A stretch of DNA of 64,000 bases from Anadara kagoshimensis. Taxonomy: Eukaryota > Mollusca > Bivalvia > Arcoida > Arcidae. This document shows positions 22,245 to 34,477 of the stretch, piece by piece (positions within the stretch are counted from its first letter, which is position 1; every line of letters starts with the position of its first letter). Where the stretch lies: NCBI GenBank assembly GCA_021292105.1, contig CM037870.1, positions 19,933,424 through 19,997,423 on the forward strand, in the 5' to 3' direction. The position numbers and the translations under genes were made by a program. The notes beneath the pieces are model-generated. The model had not been told where the DNA came from, did no database searches, and saw only the letters and a program-made list of their open reading frames with translations.

Positions 22245-22345
22245 ACATATTCAAATATCGCACAGACATTATCTGTTTGAAAATCTGATTTACGTGCAAT
22301 AAATGTACTTCGAAAGTATCTCTACGCATGACGTCACAGGTGTAA
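22245..22345 (+). repeat. Isolated unit related to the 26.3-27.2 kb array
   Basis: ATTCAAATATCGCACAGACA and CTGATTTACGTGCAATAAAT match the start of each unit in the array 4 kb downstream. It is a single copy, probably separated by duplication or insertion. Confidence 0.6.
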
Positions 22346-22969
22346 AAACTTCACACTGTATTATTATTGTTAAAAGTTCTTTATCATCATTGATTTAGAC
22401 AAGCCAGACAAATTATCATCTATGAAGTCTACGGTATATTACACGAATAAACTTTCTGGCTCTTCTTGAGTATATTCATTAACTGTGATGTTTTAGGGAA
22501 CAATAAAAATATGTAACATGCCTGTGTGAATTACAAAACACAAGACGTGTAGTGTGTAATTAAGATCTTTATCGCTCGACATAGTTGCACCGAATAGTTT
22601 TATAGAAATAAACAAACTAAACGAGAGTTTAAAATAACAAATGTGTACATCCCAAAGTTAAGAAAAACTCACTCAGTCCTTATCCGCCTCAGTTTCGCTT
22701 CGCACTCCAGCCAACCAGACCGATCCTAAAAGCAAATTGTTTCACGAAGTTACGGATCTAATTTGGCGATCTCTCATTCCTACATTGTTTTATCCCTTAA
22801 GAGTTTGACTCTGGATATAGAATGTTTTCATTTTTAAGAATCATTATAACCCCCATAATGGGAGTATAAACGGAAACCGCATTTTTCTAAAAAAAAAATT
22901 ACCAAAACAATAAAATAAAGAGATATGCGACAAATACAATGTACTAGTTTAGTTTCAAAACTTGGGTAA

Positions 22970-23540
22970 ATAACATACTTGAATTATCTTTAGGTGTTAC
23001 GATTACTTGAATATGTCAGGTCTGAAGTTAATTCTGAAACTCAATCCGAATGTTCTTTGACAAAAAGATTCATATGCAGAGAGAACTAGACGGTTTCGAA
23101 CAGGAAAAATGGCTTACTCTGATTACCATTAGGTGTTGCAATTGCTGAAACATGCCAGGTTGTGTGCGAAACTGAACACGGCTGTTTTGACCAAAACATT
23201 CAAATGCAGATACAATTTAAAAAAGCAAATCTATTTCGATAATGATAAAATTATCTCTAATTTTTTATTAATTATTGAGATTATTAACAAATGTCAGATC
23301 TGACATCTGAAATCAGTGCCTCAACCTAATCCGGTTTATTCTTTAACAGCAGATTCAAATGCCAAACATATCCAACTAAAAAGACCAAAGCGTCATCAAG
23401 TATTGCGAATACTTTGTATGTGAAATTTTAAGTGCATCTGAAACGAAATTCGGTTGTTATCTCAGCAACAGAGATTAAATTACCAAAAACATGAAACTCT
23501 AAAAGCTTAACGGTTTCAAAACTGCGAAAAAGTTTTCACG
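22970..23540. repeat. Strongly diverged ~140-150-bp tandem repeat
   Basis: AGGTGTTACGATTACTTGAA with later TCATATGCAGAGAGAACTAG (22993 onward) is echoed by AGGTGTTGCAATTGCTGAAA with TTCAAATGCAGATACAATTT (23130 onward). Weaker echoes occur near 23290 and 23440. Three to four units. Confidence 0.5.
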
Positions 23541-23559
23541 CATTATCATCGTGTTCCTA

Positions 23560-24540
23560 ATGTTTACGATTGATATTTAAACTACATCAATCCCAAGAGT
23601 AACATTAAATAAATGTGTGTGAACTTATTGACATCTCCTTGCATCAGATTTGACTTAAACTACTATTAATGATAACGACCAAGAAATAAATGCCCGATTT
23701 ATTTGTCGATTATGTCGTTTTGACAATTGTTGATTCCCAAAAAAATGTAAATGCGCATTACGTTCACAATGTACGTTACAGCTCAAAAAATAATCAAGAT
23801 TATATTTTATTTTACTCAACAAATTCGAATATTACTTCCTTTAATATTGTAAGCTTAATTCTGTTTTACGTAATCTAATTTCTTTAAAAATCATAAGATG
23901 ATTTCCAGAACAGAAATTATTGGAAATCCCTAATGAAAACGGAACACATGGAGAATTTGATGAAAAATATCACATCTAGCTGTTTAAATTGCCGTATCGC
24001 GTGTAAGACTGCTATTGAAAACTACTTTTCAACGCGAATGAAAATCAAATAATGGTCAAATATTATATAATGCCAGCGTAACAAACTTTATATTGCCGTT
24101 TTTTGTTTGTCTGTTGTTGAAGCCATCACTAAAAATCACATTATCAAGCCATGTGTTGAAGCTCAAATTTGATGAAATTAATTTTTCATATGGTGAAATA
24201 TTTAAATTCAAATATATATGTTATAAACACGCTATATTTTGTTCATATTGAATATCATAAAATCAGACATAAATTGATATTTTATAATAAAAGTATCAGA
24301 TTTATTAATTTTATATTATTAATATGCTGCCAGAAGTAATAATTTGAAACTGTTTTTCATTTAGAAATCAAACGATGCCTTGTTCTATTTCAAAATAGTA
24401 AAACAGATTCATCATTTTGACATGATTCATAGGCTGTCATATGGTATTTTGTATCATGAATCATGAAAAAATTGCAAGTAATTGATCACAACATTCAAAT
24501 GACTGATAGAATGTGCACAAATACAACAGTTTTTACTGGA
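23560..24540. other. No gene seen
   Basis: AT-rich sequence without a recognised repeat or coding signal. Confidence 0.4.
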
Positions 24541-24612
24541 ATATGGTTGTGGTTGAACCCCAACCTTTAATATTCAGAGTGAGCACTTTACCAACTGTGC
24601 TACCGATTGTAT
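24540..24612 (-). mobile_element. tRNA-like sequence (SINE head or tRNA pseudogene)
   Basis: The minus strand reads AATCGGTAGCACAGTTGGTA, then AAGTGCTCACTCTGAATATT, then GGGGTTCAACCAC. It has both promoter boxes in tRNA spacing, but no matching acceptor stem is visible, so it is not a functional tRNA gene. Confidence 0.55.
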
Positions 24613-24619
24613 TTGCAAA

Positions 24620-25405
24620 GGCTTGTTGAAAATGGGGACATTTGCTCTTGAACTAAAGTACGTTTAACACTGTTAACGGTCAACGTCAATGAGAGAAATA
24701 CGAGCTTGGATTAAAAAAAGAACTTCGAATATATTATTGGACTTCATTATTAGATAACATTTTAATGATATATCATGTCACAATCGTAAATGAAGTCTAT
24801 CATTTGGTAAAAACGCTAATGATGTCGTCGAAGTGTCATGAAAAGAACAACAGGCGGAAATGCGATCAATGTAAGTCTGGAAAATATTTTCTTCTGATCA
24901 TTAGTAAATGATTTTAATCGGAATTTATTCGCAGTTTTAATAATACTACTTCACTTTACGTCTGCAAACGAATCTTTTAATGAAATTACTACCAATACCT
25001 TGTGTTTTTAATTTAAGAATGAAACATTTTTAAAACGTACATTTTATGTTTTTGCTAGGTTATTTTCCTTCAAATATCAGCATAACTGTTTTCCTATACT
25101 ATATTCCTTCAAATTTCTGAAATTTTAACTTTTAGATACAAAAGGTAAAAAGCAGTAGATTATTTGCTTGCATTCTGCGAATTTATTTTGTCTGAAAAAT
25201 CAACAATCCATTCTTACACTTATTCTTATTAGATTGACAAAAGCTTAAAAAGTAAATTTCATGTTTAAATTATGCGATTTTATGTTTCTTAAAATTTCGT
25301 TTCTATTTTATTCCGCACTAATTCCTTCGATTTTTAATTTTAGAGTAATCAGCTTTAAACAAGTATATTTGGAACGTAAATGCTAGTTACAAAGAAATAA
25401 TTATA
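24620..25405. other. No gene seen
   Basis: AT-rich. Two diverged blocks with TTTTATGTTT(T/C)(T/C)...TATT(T/C)(C/T)TTC at about 25045 and 25280 hint at an old duplication. Confidence 0.35.
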
Positions 25406-25410
25406 AAATC

Positions 25411-25495
25411 CCCCCCCCCCCGTTTGCCGGGAATCGAACCCAGGTCGGTTGTTTGAAAAGCTAGCGCTTTACCGTTTTGCCTTAAATGTACCCCA
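25411..25495 (-). mobile_element. tRNA-like sequence beside a poly(G) run
   Basis: The minus strand reads AAGGCAAAACGGTAAAGCGC, TAGCTTTTCAAACAACCGAC and CTGGGTTCGATTCCCGG. The T arm pairs well and the B-box is perfect, but the acceptor stem does not pair, and an eleven-base G run follows. It is a tRNA-derived retroposon head or a tRNA pseudogene. Confidence 0.6.
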
Positions 25496-25889
25496 TAGGT
25501 GACACAGTTGCAATGTCTCTTAATTTGTACATAGTGCATAATATAGTATGTAGCTATATCACTACATATTTTATGCTTGAACCTTGTCAATTCTTTTAAA
25601 ATTCAGCATTCCGTTCCTATATCAAGTTAAATTTGTTCTACTTTGTAGTAAACGCCATACTTGCTCTTGTTAATTTGATGACAGACCTTAATAATAATTG
25701 CAATATTGAATATATAATACTACAGAACACGGTTGTCTAGATGAAACCCCTTTGGGATTGTTACAATGACTTAGATTATGACATCTATCGGGTTATAAGC
25801 AATCAGACGACACCTATTGGGATTATCTTGCAGACTTTTATTTGTATAAGGTTAATCTATTTGAATCAGTTAGGGATTAAATGATGTTC

Positions 25890-26105
25890 ATTTCTATATA
25901 ATTATGGCGTCTCACACTTCATCAACATTACTAGCATATGAGTATTTGGTAAAATCAGCAAATTTCGTTATTGAAATCAAACGTCCCTTGATGTGTGTTT
26001 GCCTCATAAAGAAAAAGAGTTTTGCTGATGTTCAACGTTATATGATTATGACGTTTCACACTTGAGGAGTAACATTGCTTTCACGTATGAAGTATCACAT
26101 TTGTT
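25890..26105. repeat. ~137-bp imperfect tandem duplication
   Basis: GATGTTCATTTCTATATAAT with TATGGCGTCTCACACTTCAT (25892) is repeated as GATGTTCAACGTTATATGAT with TATGACGTTTCACACTTGAG (26029). Confidence 0.55.
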
Positions 26106-26344
26106 GTCAATAGTTCAGCACCTTATTTAGATGGAACAATTCCTAGCGGCGTCGGTAAACTCTGTTATATTGAAATTAAATGCAGTGATTTGGAAAGAGA
26201 GTCTACACAATAAGTACAATGTAACCGATGTATATGTAGTTTATACTTTAGAATCTGACGAAATTATTGTTTTTTTTTGTATTTACGTAAAAACTTTGTT
26301 TATAGTTTTTTACTGATTGTACTGAACAATTTGCTCTCCTATTC

Positions 26345-27240
26345 ACTCTCATTTCATAACTTCTTCAAATATCGCTGAGAAACTATCTTCATGAACATCT
26401 GATTTATGTGCAGTAACTTATTTCGAAGGTCTTTAGATACTAGTGTATAACGTATAAGCCTGAGTATAAAGTATAACAATTTAGTCTAGCAGTGTAATTG
26501 TTAAAAACTGGTTTCTAACAATAATAAAAATATGACATTGCAGGGAACTACTCGTATGTACAATTCATAGTATCTTCAAATATCGTCAAGATAAGAAACT
26601 CTGATTTATATATGCAGTAAATATGTTAAAGGCTTTGTTATAATTATAAGTAAGCCTAGGACTGCAGTATCTATGTGCATAAAGTATAACAATAGCAATA
26701 TATTTGTTACAAAACTTGTTTCGTAGAATATTAAAAATAAGGTGTGGTACTGAACTACCTATGTTAAATTCCTTATAGGTATGTACAGAACAATCTGTCA
26801 ACTCATAATATCTTCAAATTTTGCAAAGACACTATTTGCATGAACATCTGATCTATGTGCAGTAAATTTCTTTTAATGCCTTGATATACTAGTAAACCTT
26901 GGCTTGCAATATCTATGTGGTTGAAGTATAACAATTTTGTCTAGCAATATTTCTGTTAACAAAACTTTTTCGTAGAATATTAAAAATAGGGTATGATACA
27001 GAAGTATCTATGTTAAATTCCTTATAGGTATATACAGAACTACCTATGTACAATTTATAGTATCTTCAAATATTGCCAAGACACTATACCAATATGAACA
27101 TCTGATTTACGTACAGTAAACTTTTGAAGGTCTCAATATACTAGTATGTCTAGGCCTGCAGTATCTGTGTGTATAAAGTATAACAAATTTTGTCTTGCAA
27201 GATTTATGTTACAAAACTTGTTTCTTAGAAAAGAAAAAAA
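26345..27240 (+). repeat. Tandem array of four ~210-250-bp units
   Basis: Units begin near 26362, 26573, 26811 and 27062 with TCTTCAAAT(A/T)T. Each then carries GAACATCTGATTTATGTGCA or a diverged form, TAGT…CCTAGG/CTTGG, GCAGTATCTATGTG, AAGTATAACAA and, mostly, TTCGTAGAATATTAAAAATA. The units diverge substantially and none has a conserved frame. Confidence 0.8.
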
Positions 27241-27730
27241 ATGGTAGTGAACTACCACTGCTTAATTTATCAATATTGGTTTTAGAGTTGACAAAACTGT
27301 CTTTCCTAACATAATAAAGAAATCTTTGTGAATAAAGACGTTTGTCAGACAGTTCATCGGTCTATCGACAGGAATCGGTATTTGAATACATTCCACTTAG
27401 CGTAATTGAAATATCTTTCTTGTCAACTTATCTTATCTTTTCTTATTGCTTGTCAAAATAACGATCACAAACATGTAGCATTTGAACATGGAGCGGTATG
27501 TTTGTGTTTCATAAAATGGAAATGTCCATTATATAAATAAAGACTCCAGATGACTTGATATACAATAAACATATATGAATCAGTGCCTCTTAAAACCTAG
27601 GTTCGGATTCTACTCGCGCATCCAAATGTGGACAAGTTTGTCGGTTTTCTTCCAATAACATTAGAAACAATATTTAGACGTTATACACTATCGAACCCTA
27701 TTCGTGAAATTAAAATTAAAATATGTTGTG

Positions 27731-27800
27731 CGTATAGCTAGCTAGACAGACGGTGCTTGCCCTTCTTGAAAACCAAGCCTCTCCTCCCTAGTATTAGTTC
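27731..27800 (+). repeat. Family F fragment
   Basis: CGTATAGCTAGCTAGACAGA then CGGTGCTTGCCCTTCTTGA and CTCCCTAGTATTAG. The GGAGCACC strand of the hairpin is lost. Confidence 0.6.
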
Positions 27801-27934
27801 CAATATCAAAATTTTTGCCATGCTTTTGGTATTGTATTTGAACATTGATCGCTGTGTTTGATGTTAATATTACACCTGTTTAAATTTTGCCAATAACTGT
27901 TATTTACAGTGATGGGTAAAATGTTCTCCAAATT

Positions 27935-28250
27935 CACAGACCTTATCCATGTCGAGTTTCCATTATGTCACAAGGCGTATATAATGCTAAAAGATAAACA
28001 TATCTGTCTGATTTTTAATCAAGAAATTTAGAAAATTGCATAACTTATCCAAATGAGTTTTTCACTATGTCACCAGGCATATTTGCTTAAAACAAATATA
28101 ATGGTTTTTCAATCAAGAAATTCAGAAAATTACATAACTTATCCAAGTTGGGTTTCCACATTGTCACCAGGCTTATATCAACCTTTAAGAAAATTATAAT
28201 TGTACTGGATTTTTTTATCTAGAGATTCAGAAAATTACATAGCTTTATAG
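27935..28250. repeat. ~100-bp tandem repeat, three to four copies
   Basis: AACTTATCCAAGTTGGGTTT or variants, then CA(C/T)TATGTCACCAGGC(A/T)TAT and TTTTTAATCAAGAAATT(C/T)AGAAAATT. The starts are near 27942, 28046 and 28138, with a partial fourth at 28225. Confidence 0.8.
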
Positions 28251-28559
28251 TTCAATTACATCTCATTTTATGTCTCTTTTTTTCTTTTTTACTTTTTCTT
28301 TTTACCGATATATTTTATTTTATGTCAAGGTTAGGTATACTTTAAGACGCAAAATGTCACAACACAATTTTCTTGACGTTTTTAGAGACAATATTCACAA
28401 AATATAGATAAAATACGTATAAGGGCAATTTTATTACGCAATTAAAAAGCAATATACATATAAAATAGTTTATTTCAACAATGCTATAAATCTGGAAAAA
28501 TATATATAGATCATTTACCAATCTAAGCCAGTGAATAAACTTTCATTATTCAATTTATG

Positions 28560-29100
28560 CAATGATGTTTCAACAAAGAAGCCAATTCGATCATGTATCC
28601 CTAAACTAGTACTATGTTCATTTCAACATTGGACAACCATATCAGACAAACTTTGAGTCAAGAATCAAACAAATGATTTTCCACGATGAATATCATTCAA
28701 TTTGGCCTAGTTGTTGTAGAAGAGACGACTTTGAAAAACTCTGCTAAACATACAACTAACATGAACAAAGAATTTTTCTTTAAAATTTTGTTCAATTCAG
28801 ATCAGTTTTTAATGAAGAGGAAATTTAAAAAGTCCACTTAATTTATTAATCGACCTAAAATTTGTTGAAAAAAACCCTATATACGTTTAAGTCTACATGA
28901 TATACTCTCTAATACTCTCTATTACTAATCTATTCATAGTAATGGAAACATCTTTAGATTTTGATGGTCGTGTCAGACGCAATTTTAAATCTATACGAAC
29001 CAATGACTTTCCAGATAAAATTTGTTTCAATTAGGTCCAGTTGTTTGAGAGAAGATGGTTAAAGTTTACGGACGGTCGGACGCGAGTACGCATGTGTTGA
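28560..29100. repeat. Degenerate repeat ending in CGGACGG
   Basis: TTCAATTTGGCCTAGTTGTT (28698) and TTTCAATTAGGTCCAGTTGT (29026) are two versions of one block. The second is followed by GAGAGAAGATGGTTAAAGTT and TACGGACGGTCGGACG, a type of motif frequent in molluscan dispersed repeats. Confidence 0.45.
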
Positions 29101-29104
29101 TTGT

Positions 29105-30335
29105 CCTTTGCCTATATCCAGTTGAGGTAAAATATAGGTTAGTTCATTTTATTGACGAAAAAATATAGTTTCTGTAATTTATTTTTTAAAATGAAAATCT
29201 AATTAATATAATTTTTTCCCATGACAAGCCATGTAATATAGACATATTCCATTGGAGATACCCATGGTGGATATTTCTATCCTCTATGGGTCGCGCGTGC
29301 AAATAAGCGCCATAATCAAAAGACAATTTCATGACGTCATCATATGGAAATAAGACTTCATTTTGAGGGAAATGGACACCCAAATCTTCAACATTTAGAA
29401 ATTTTGAGCGCGTTTCAAATGTTTATTCTTGGAGTTTAGAATAAATAATTTTGTTTTGTAGTTTATACACCTTGTATAAACCAAAATAGGTATATTCTTT
29501 CCGATGGTGATATTTATTTTAAAGAAGAATGTTGAATAGCAAAGTTAATTTTTTCCATCATGGCGGCGATGTCTATGTAAATCAGATTTGAAGCCAAGTA
29601 TTGGCATTAAAATGATAGAAAAACAATCCATTATGAGTTTATCCAAGCCTCGTCTCTGACTTAAATGTTCAACCCCTCGGGTGAGATTTCCCTATCCTAC
29701 ATGGATACTCATAATGGATTCTTATAATCCTCTACCAAGATAAAGTTTATTTTTGAATACCATTTTTTTCATAATTTTCGTAACCAAATTTGATACCATT
29801 TGTTTAGAATACTATGTCTCATGTTTGTGTTTCTTCAAGGACAAATTATGTCATTCCCGCAACAACATTTTATGAGAACAATCGACTCAACAAAAACTTT
29901 AATACACATGACAAGACAGTATATCACAGAGATACACTGATTTTCATTAAAATAGAAAACATCTTTACTTTCCATAATATCACTATATATTGATGACATC
30001 TTTATGTTACTGGAAATAGCTACTCATAAAAACTATTGCAATATTAGACAGTTTTATTACATACCAAAATATTTGTAAGAAGTTTTATATGAAAGTTATA
30101 CATAACGTCAGGTAATTACTATGTCACGTTATAGCACTACCTACTTACATCAAAATGGAAAGAATACCAGTATTTTAATTGTTGCAACTATTGTGTCATA
30201 GCACGTATGTAGTCATCTAATCAAAACGCAAGGTTTTATCTTGTGGTCTGCTAAAATATATTTTGTTTTTTTGATTACCTATCATTCTGATTTTTCATTT
30301 CCTTCCAAAATATATTGCATATACACTACAAAATA
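29105..30335. other. No gene seen
   Basis: AT-rich. A TGACGTCA site at 29334 and an ATGGCGGCG (YY1-like) site at 29571 are isolated matches. The frame at 29186-29383 has no recognisable domain. Confidence 0.4.
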
Positions 30336-30344
30336 TCTTTTTAA

Positions 30345-30660
30345 TAAAAAACAAACATACCTATGTCCAAATCACAATCCCAAAGCTAAGTTAGAACTGT
30401 CAAATTAAGTGTTAATTATGTAAACTTCAACCAGGCTAGTGGTGTGGGGTGTTGCAGAAGGTTAAACATTTATTTAGCTACCTACACTAACCACTTGTGA
30501 AATCGAAATTGACGATCATTAGAATTTAGTACTATATGACGTCAAATATATTCAGATAAAATTACAAGGAAACATAGTTATCAACAATGTTGTGATGGCA
30601 GGCATAACACTTTTTGAGATCATTTGAGAGCATTACCTAGGCTTGTTCAGGCTTGCAATA
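30345..30660 (-). pseudogene. Family F copy including degraded ORF tail
   Basis: The reverse complement contains the coding-side block (TTGCAAGCCTGAACAAGCCT, TGATGGC…GTTGTGATGGC region) and the noncoding part out to GGTATGTTTGTTTTTTATT. The reading frame is destroyed by several indels. Confidence 0.6.
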
Positions 30661-30669
30661 TTCCCGCGT

Positions 30670-32435
30670 CAATAGACAATTTACTATATAATTATAGTTA
30701 AAATGTACCTTTAAACTTTATAACTGTTGTCGATCGGATGTAATTTTTCTATAAAAATAAGTAAGATTACAAAATGTTAAATCTTTGAAAAAACAAAGAA
30801 GGAATTCTGCGTTGAACAATGAAAAGTTCATTAAAAACGTTCTAGGAATCGATTCAAGCTATTTTTGCAAAGGCTTTTTTATATAGAATACAATTGGAAC
30901 ATTTTGAAAGATATATCGACACATATGACAATTAATATGAATGAATTGTTTCATTTCGGGATAAAGTAGATTTTATTACCACAAATGACATCATACTATT
31001 TAATGACTATTTCGTAAGGATTTTGAAAAACATATTACATAAGAAATTTGCGAAAAATTAAAAAATAAAACAAGAAACTATGATTATATAACCTTCAATC
31101 AGTATTGGCAATACATCTCTGCCAGGAATTATTCACTATGCATTAAGAGATTACAACAGTGTTTAATACAATAATATATTGAACATATTGACAGTTTTAA
31201 TAACGGATCATGATGTATTTCGACAGGTCAATCGACAAGATGAGAAACATTGAGAGACTAAACTAATTGAAGTGGCAATATTTAAGTAGTTTTTTAACGC
31301 AGTATTTGCGTTTCGTGTTTCTTGGCTGCATTTAAAGTGCTTACGCTTAACCAAATGTTCCTTGATGAACAGCTAGATATTGATGATATCAATGGTATAG
31401 CAAACGATCTGTATTCAACTTAATAAAATTGTACTGCAAAATTTTATATATTAGTGTGTGTGTGTGTTGTTGATGTTGAGGATCTGCAATCGACAAACTA
31501 TTATAAAGTTGGTTATCTAAAGACCGTAACCTTACGCTTTGTTTGAGAGAGCTAATTGCGAAATTTTGAAATAAGACATATTGTCTGTTGAAGAAAGAAA
31601 GTTTTGCAACTAACAAATAAAAGAAAAAACGTACAATACAATATAAACATGCATGTATCAGGACAAAAATCACTAGGATATCAAAGATACATGTAAATGC
31701 CATTTTTAGGCAATAATACATTCAACATACCCCAGTATTTTCAGTTTAATAACGGAACATGTTGCATTTCGATAGGTCAATAGACTAGATGAAAACGTAC
31801 TTTAAGAGACAGGACTAATTGATATGATAGTGCTTTTAAGAAACTTTTAACTCAATATTTGTGTTTCGTGTTTATTGACTTAATTAAATGTGGTGTTTCA
31901 GACATTTGAATCGCTTTACTACTTCAGTTTAATCTCCAATTTCGTGAGAACAAAAGGCAAAAATGTTTCCCTTATGCCCAAACTAACTAGATTTTTGGAA
32001 TTCGGTAATAAAGCGATCAGTTAATTTGATTCCATTCGTGTTGATTCTTTTTAATTTGAAACAAGATTGTCTGAAGTAATAAATGCAAAAAAAAGATTCA
32101 AACACCTGATGTTTTTTATTTAACTTAATTAGACATCTGTATAGCATATTTTATACTACGTTTGTTGCTGATAATAAAATAAAATGTTTTACTCAGTAAT
32201 AAGATAAGCTGTATTGAAAACCAAATCGGCTTATGTTATAAATGGATGCCATAGTAACGTTTTGAAAGGTATTTATGGTGTTATATTTCTATTCTTTGTA
32301 AACGTGTTCGTTATTTATTTATCTTGTACTGTTTCTTTATTCATCTTCAGTATTTTTGGCTACTTTTGCTATCGACGATAACCTTTAAGTTTCTTTCTCT
32401 CACTTAAGTTAATTCAACAAGACATGCCGGTACAT
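30670..32435. other. No gene seen; loosely repeated blocks
   Basis: A block at 31190-31340 (AGTTTTAATAACGGATCATG, TTTCGACAGGTCAATCGACA, TTTGCGTTTCGTGTTTCTTG) is repeated with changes at 31738-31880 (AGTTTAATAACGGAACATGT, TTTCGATAGGTCAATAGACT, TTTGTGTTTCGTGTTTATTG). The spacing is ~545 bp, so this is a diverged duplication of ~150 bp or more. No coding evidence in the 110-codon frame at 31389-31721. Confidence 0.5.
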
Positions 32436-32442
32436 GTTTAAA

Positions 32443-32572
32443 TTAAAATCCAAACAGCAAAGTGAAAATAGGCAAATTTAGTTAAATATGTGACTTCCAA
32501 CATGGTAGTTAGGTTAGGCGTTCCGGAGGAATAGCAAACACCGTCTGAATGGCTACATCCGTCATGTTACAC
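32443..32572 (-). repeat. Family F copy, left arm of head-to-head pair
   Basis: Reverse-oriented noncoding part: GACTTCCAACATGG, GTTCCGGAGGAATAGCAAAC, CCGTCTGAATGGCTACATCC. It meets the plus-oriented copy at 32573. Confidence 0.7.
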
Positions 32573-32745
32573 GTGGCGGGGGTAGCTAGCTAGACAGGAT
32601 GTGATTAACCTTCCGGAGCACCCGGCCTCATTTCCCTGGTGGAAGTTCACGTGTTCAACCTGACTTGTCAGTTCCAAAGTTTTTACTTTGCTTCTGGATT
32701 GAGATTCGGACATAGATTAGTATGTTTGTTTTTGATTGAAATTGA
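32573..32745 (+). repeat. Family F copy, right arm of head-to-head pair
   Basis: Well conserved: CGTGGCGGGGGTAGCTAGCT, CCTTCCGGAGCACCCGGCCT, CCCTGGTGGAAGTTCACGTG, TTTTTACTTTGCTTCTGGAT, ending ATTAGTATGTTTGTTTTTGA. A further minus-oriented piece (GAACATTGAACTAATGAGAC) follows at 32755-32830. Confidence 0.85.
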
Positions 32746-32754
32746 ATTGAGATG

Positions 32755-32830
32755 GAAAAGGAACATTGAACTAATGAGACATCAAATATATCCAAATTTA
32801 TTTTGGATACAGAAACATCTAACTATATAA
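32755..32830 (-). repeat. Family F fragment
   Basis: AAAGGAACATTGAACTAATG then AGACATCAAATATATCCAAA corresponds to the minus strand around the ORF stop and the start of the noncoding part (compare 7797-7850). Confidence 0.6.
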
Positions 32831-34115
32831 AACTTATTATACTACATAATATAAATCAATTAATGATGCATTTTTACAAATTATTATTATTTAGCCTAAC
32901 CCTTAATATGATGATGTTGTTTTATTTTAATTTTAAAACATCAACACAAAGAAACCTTATTTGTATATTATAATTGTTTTGCATCAACTATGATTTTAAT
33001 GACGAATTACAATATAATGATCATGTCTTTTAAAACTTAATGCACAAATCTTTTGCCAGGTAGTCATCTTAAAACTAAAGATTTCTATTCTCTGTAAATG
33101 TTTTCTGCTTCGGTACAATATTTTTATATTAGTATTTATAATACAAAATAATGAAGACATAACTCTAGGCACTTAAAGCAATAGGAACTCTGATTACTTG
33201 ATAGGTCTTAACAAGATACTTAGTCTAATGAATTCCAGATGCAAATAATTCAAAACACTTTAAAATTGTTTAACTTAACTAACTTATTGAGTGAGTAAAC
33301 GCCTCCGCAATTAATTTTTCTTATTTATGTAGTATATTACGAACAAGTATAGCTGCCAACGGAAAAGAATGATTCCCAAAACGCCGAGCTATCGGCCTAT
33401 AGGAATATATACGCATGAAACTAGGTTACACCCTTTTCAGGCCTCTATATCCGTCACTACTTCGAGGCCAAGTACAAATAAATCTCTGTGTAAATATATA
33501 CGTTGCATATGAGTAACATTTTTCCTTTTTTATAATGACGTGTGTGGAAGCTGACTTTACTGGATAGTTAGCCGTCTATATAATTTAAATATTTGTTATT
33601 CTGTACCAAAGTGTAGCGCTACTGTCATTGCCATTTCTTTGCTAGCACAAAAACAAAAACTCAGGTGTCACAATGACTTGTTTTGTTTTGCGTCATAATG
33701 CGTATATACGTTGTGTCTATTGACGGCATGTCAGTGTGATTTCATAGCAGAATACTTTGATTTAGGCCATCATACTTTTATTTTGATGAAATCAGTGATA
33801 GAAGGCATTGAAGAAACTCAAGTTGTTAGAGCCACCCGTGCTTCAGAGAGCATGCTTGACACCTGTGAAGCATTTTTCAGACAAAATAGTGTTGCTAAGA
33901 GTTCATGATAAAGACCAGTTTTAAGCTTTGTCAAGAGTAGTCCTAACGCAAAGATTTTAGACTTAGTGCTGTGGACTTTACTGATATAACCTTTGTTACA
34001 AGATGCTACGTCCAGTCAATGTATAATAGTCATCATCAGAAAGGCTATTTGTATAATCGAAATCAATTTCTCTACTTTAATTATAAAATATTCTTATTCG
34101 ACAAACCACAGGTTC

Positions 34116-34391
34116 ATGATATTCATTCTTGTCCAGCTAGTGGCATTCATCACATATGAAACCTACCCCGACTTTTCGTCTATGGCCTTTCTTCGTGCGA
34201 CGAATGCACTTAGAAAAGATTTACTAGTACGTGTTCAACATACACGAAACACACGGGAAATGACAAGTGGCCTTAAAATGAATTGTAATGTCGTTATATT
34301 ATACTGTATGTATAAAACAAATATGCGTGCATGTCTTTCTTTCTGTTATGTTATTTGTGGCATAAAAAATAATATTGCATTTAAATTCTAA
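34116..34391 (+). CDS. Small hypothetical frame inside the TIR element
   Basis: From the ATG at 34116 there are 91 codons. The first ~18 residues (MIFILVQLVAFITYETYP) look like a signal peptide or membrane helix. A basic stretch follows (ALRKDLLVRVQHTRNTRE). A polypyrimidine-poor AG (ACCACAG) lies just upstream. The frame continues upstream to 33993. No family is recognised, the later part is AT-rich and looks noncoding, and chance is a serious alternative. Confidence 0.15.
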   Translation: MIFILVQLVAFITYETYPDFSSMAFLRATNALRKDLLVRVQHTRNTREMTSGLKMNCNVVILYCMYKTNMRACLSFCYVICGIKNNIAFKF

Positions 34392-34477
34392 CACAAAGTA
34401 AGATAAAAAAGAAATAAAGCCGTAAAATATACATTTTATTAAAATGAAATAAGTTGAAAAATAAAATTGTAACTTTT

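Noticed and set aside
25411..25495. Possible functional tRNA gene on the minus strand
   Set aside because: The T arm is good, but the acceptor stem does not pair, the anticodon stem is poor, and a G run replaces the expected T-rich terminator.
31389..31721. 110-codon minus-strand frame
   Set aside because: Composition is that of the AT-rich background, a (GT)n run falls inside it, and no domain or conserved partner is visible.
33711..33908. 65-codon frame resembling a short secreted peptide with DTCEAFF
   Set aside because: It has a single cysteine pair at most, no known motif and no clear splice context, and it lies inside a DNA transposon.
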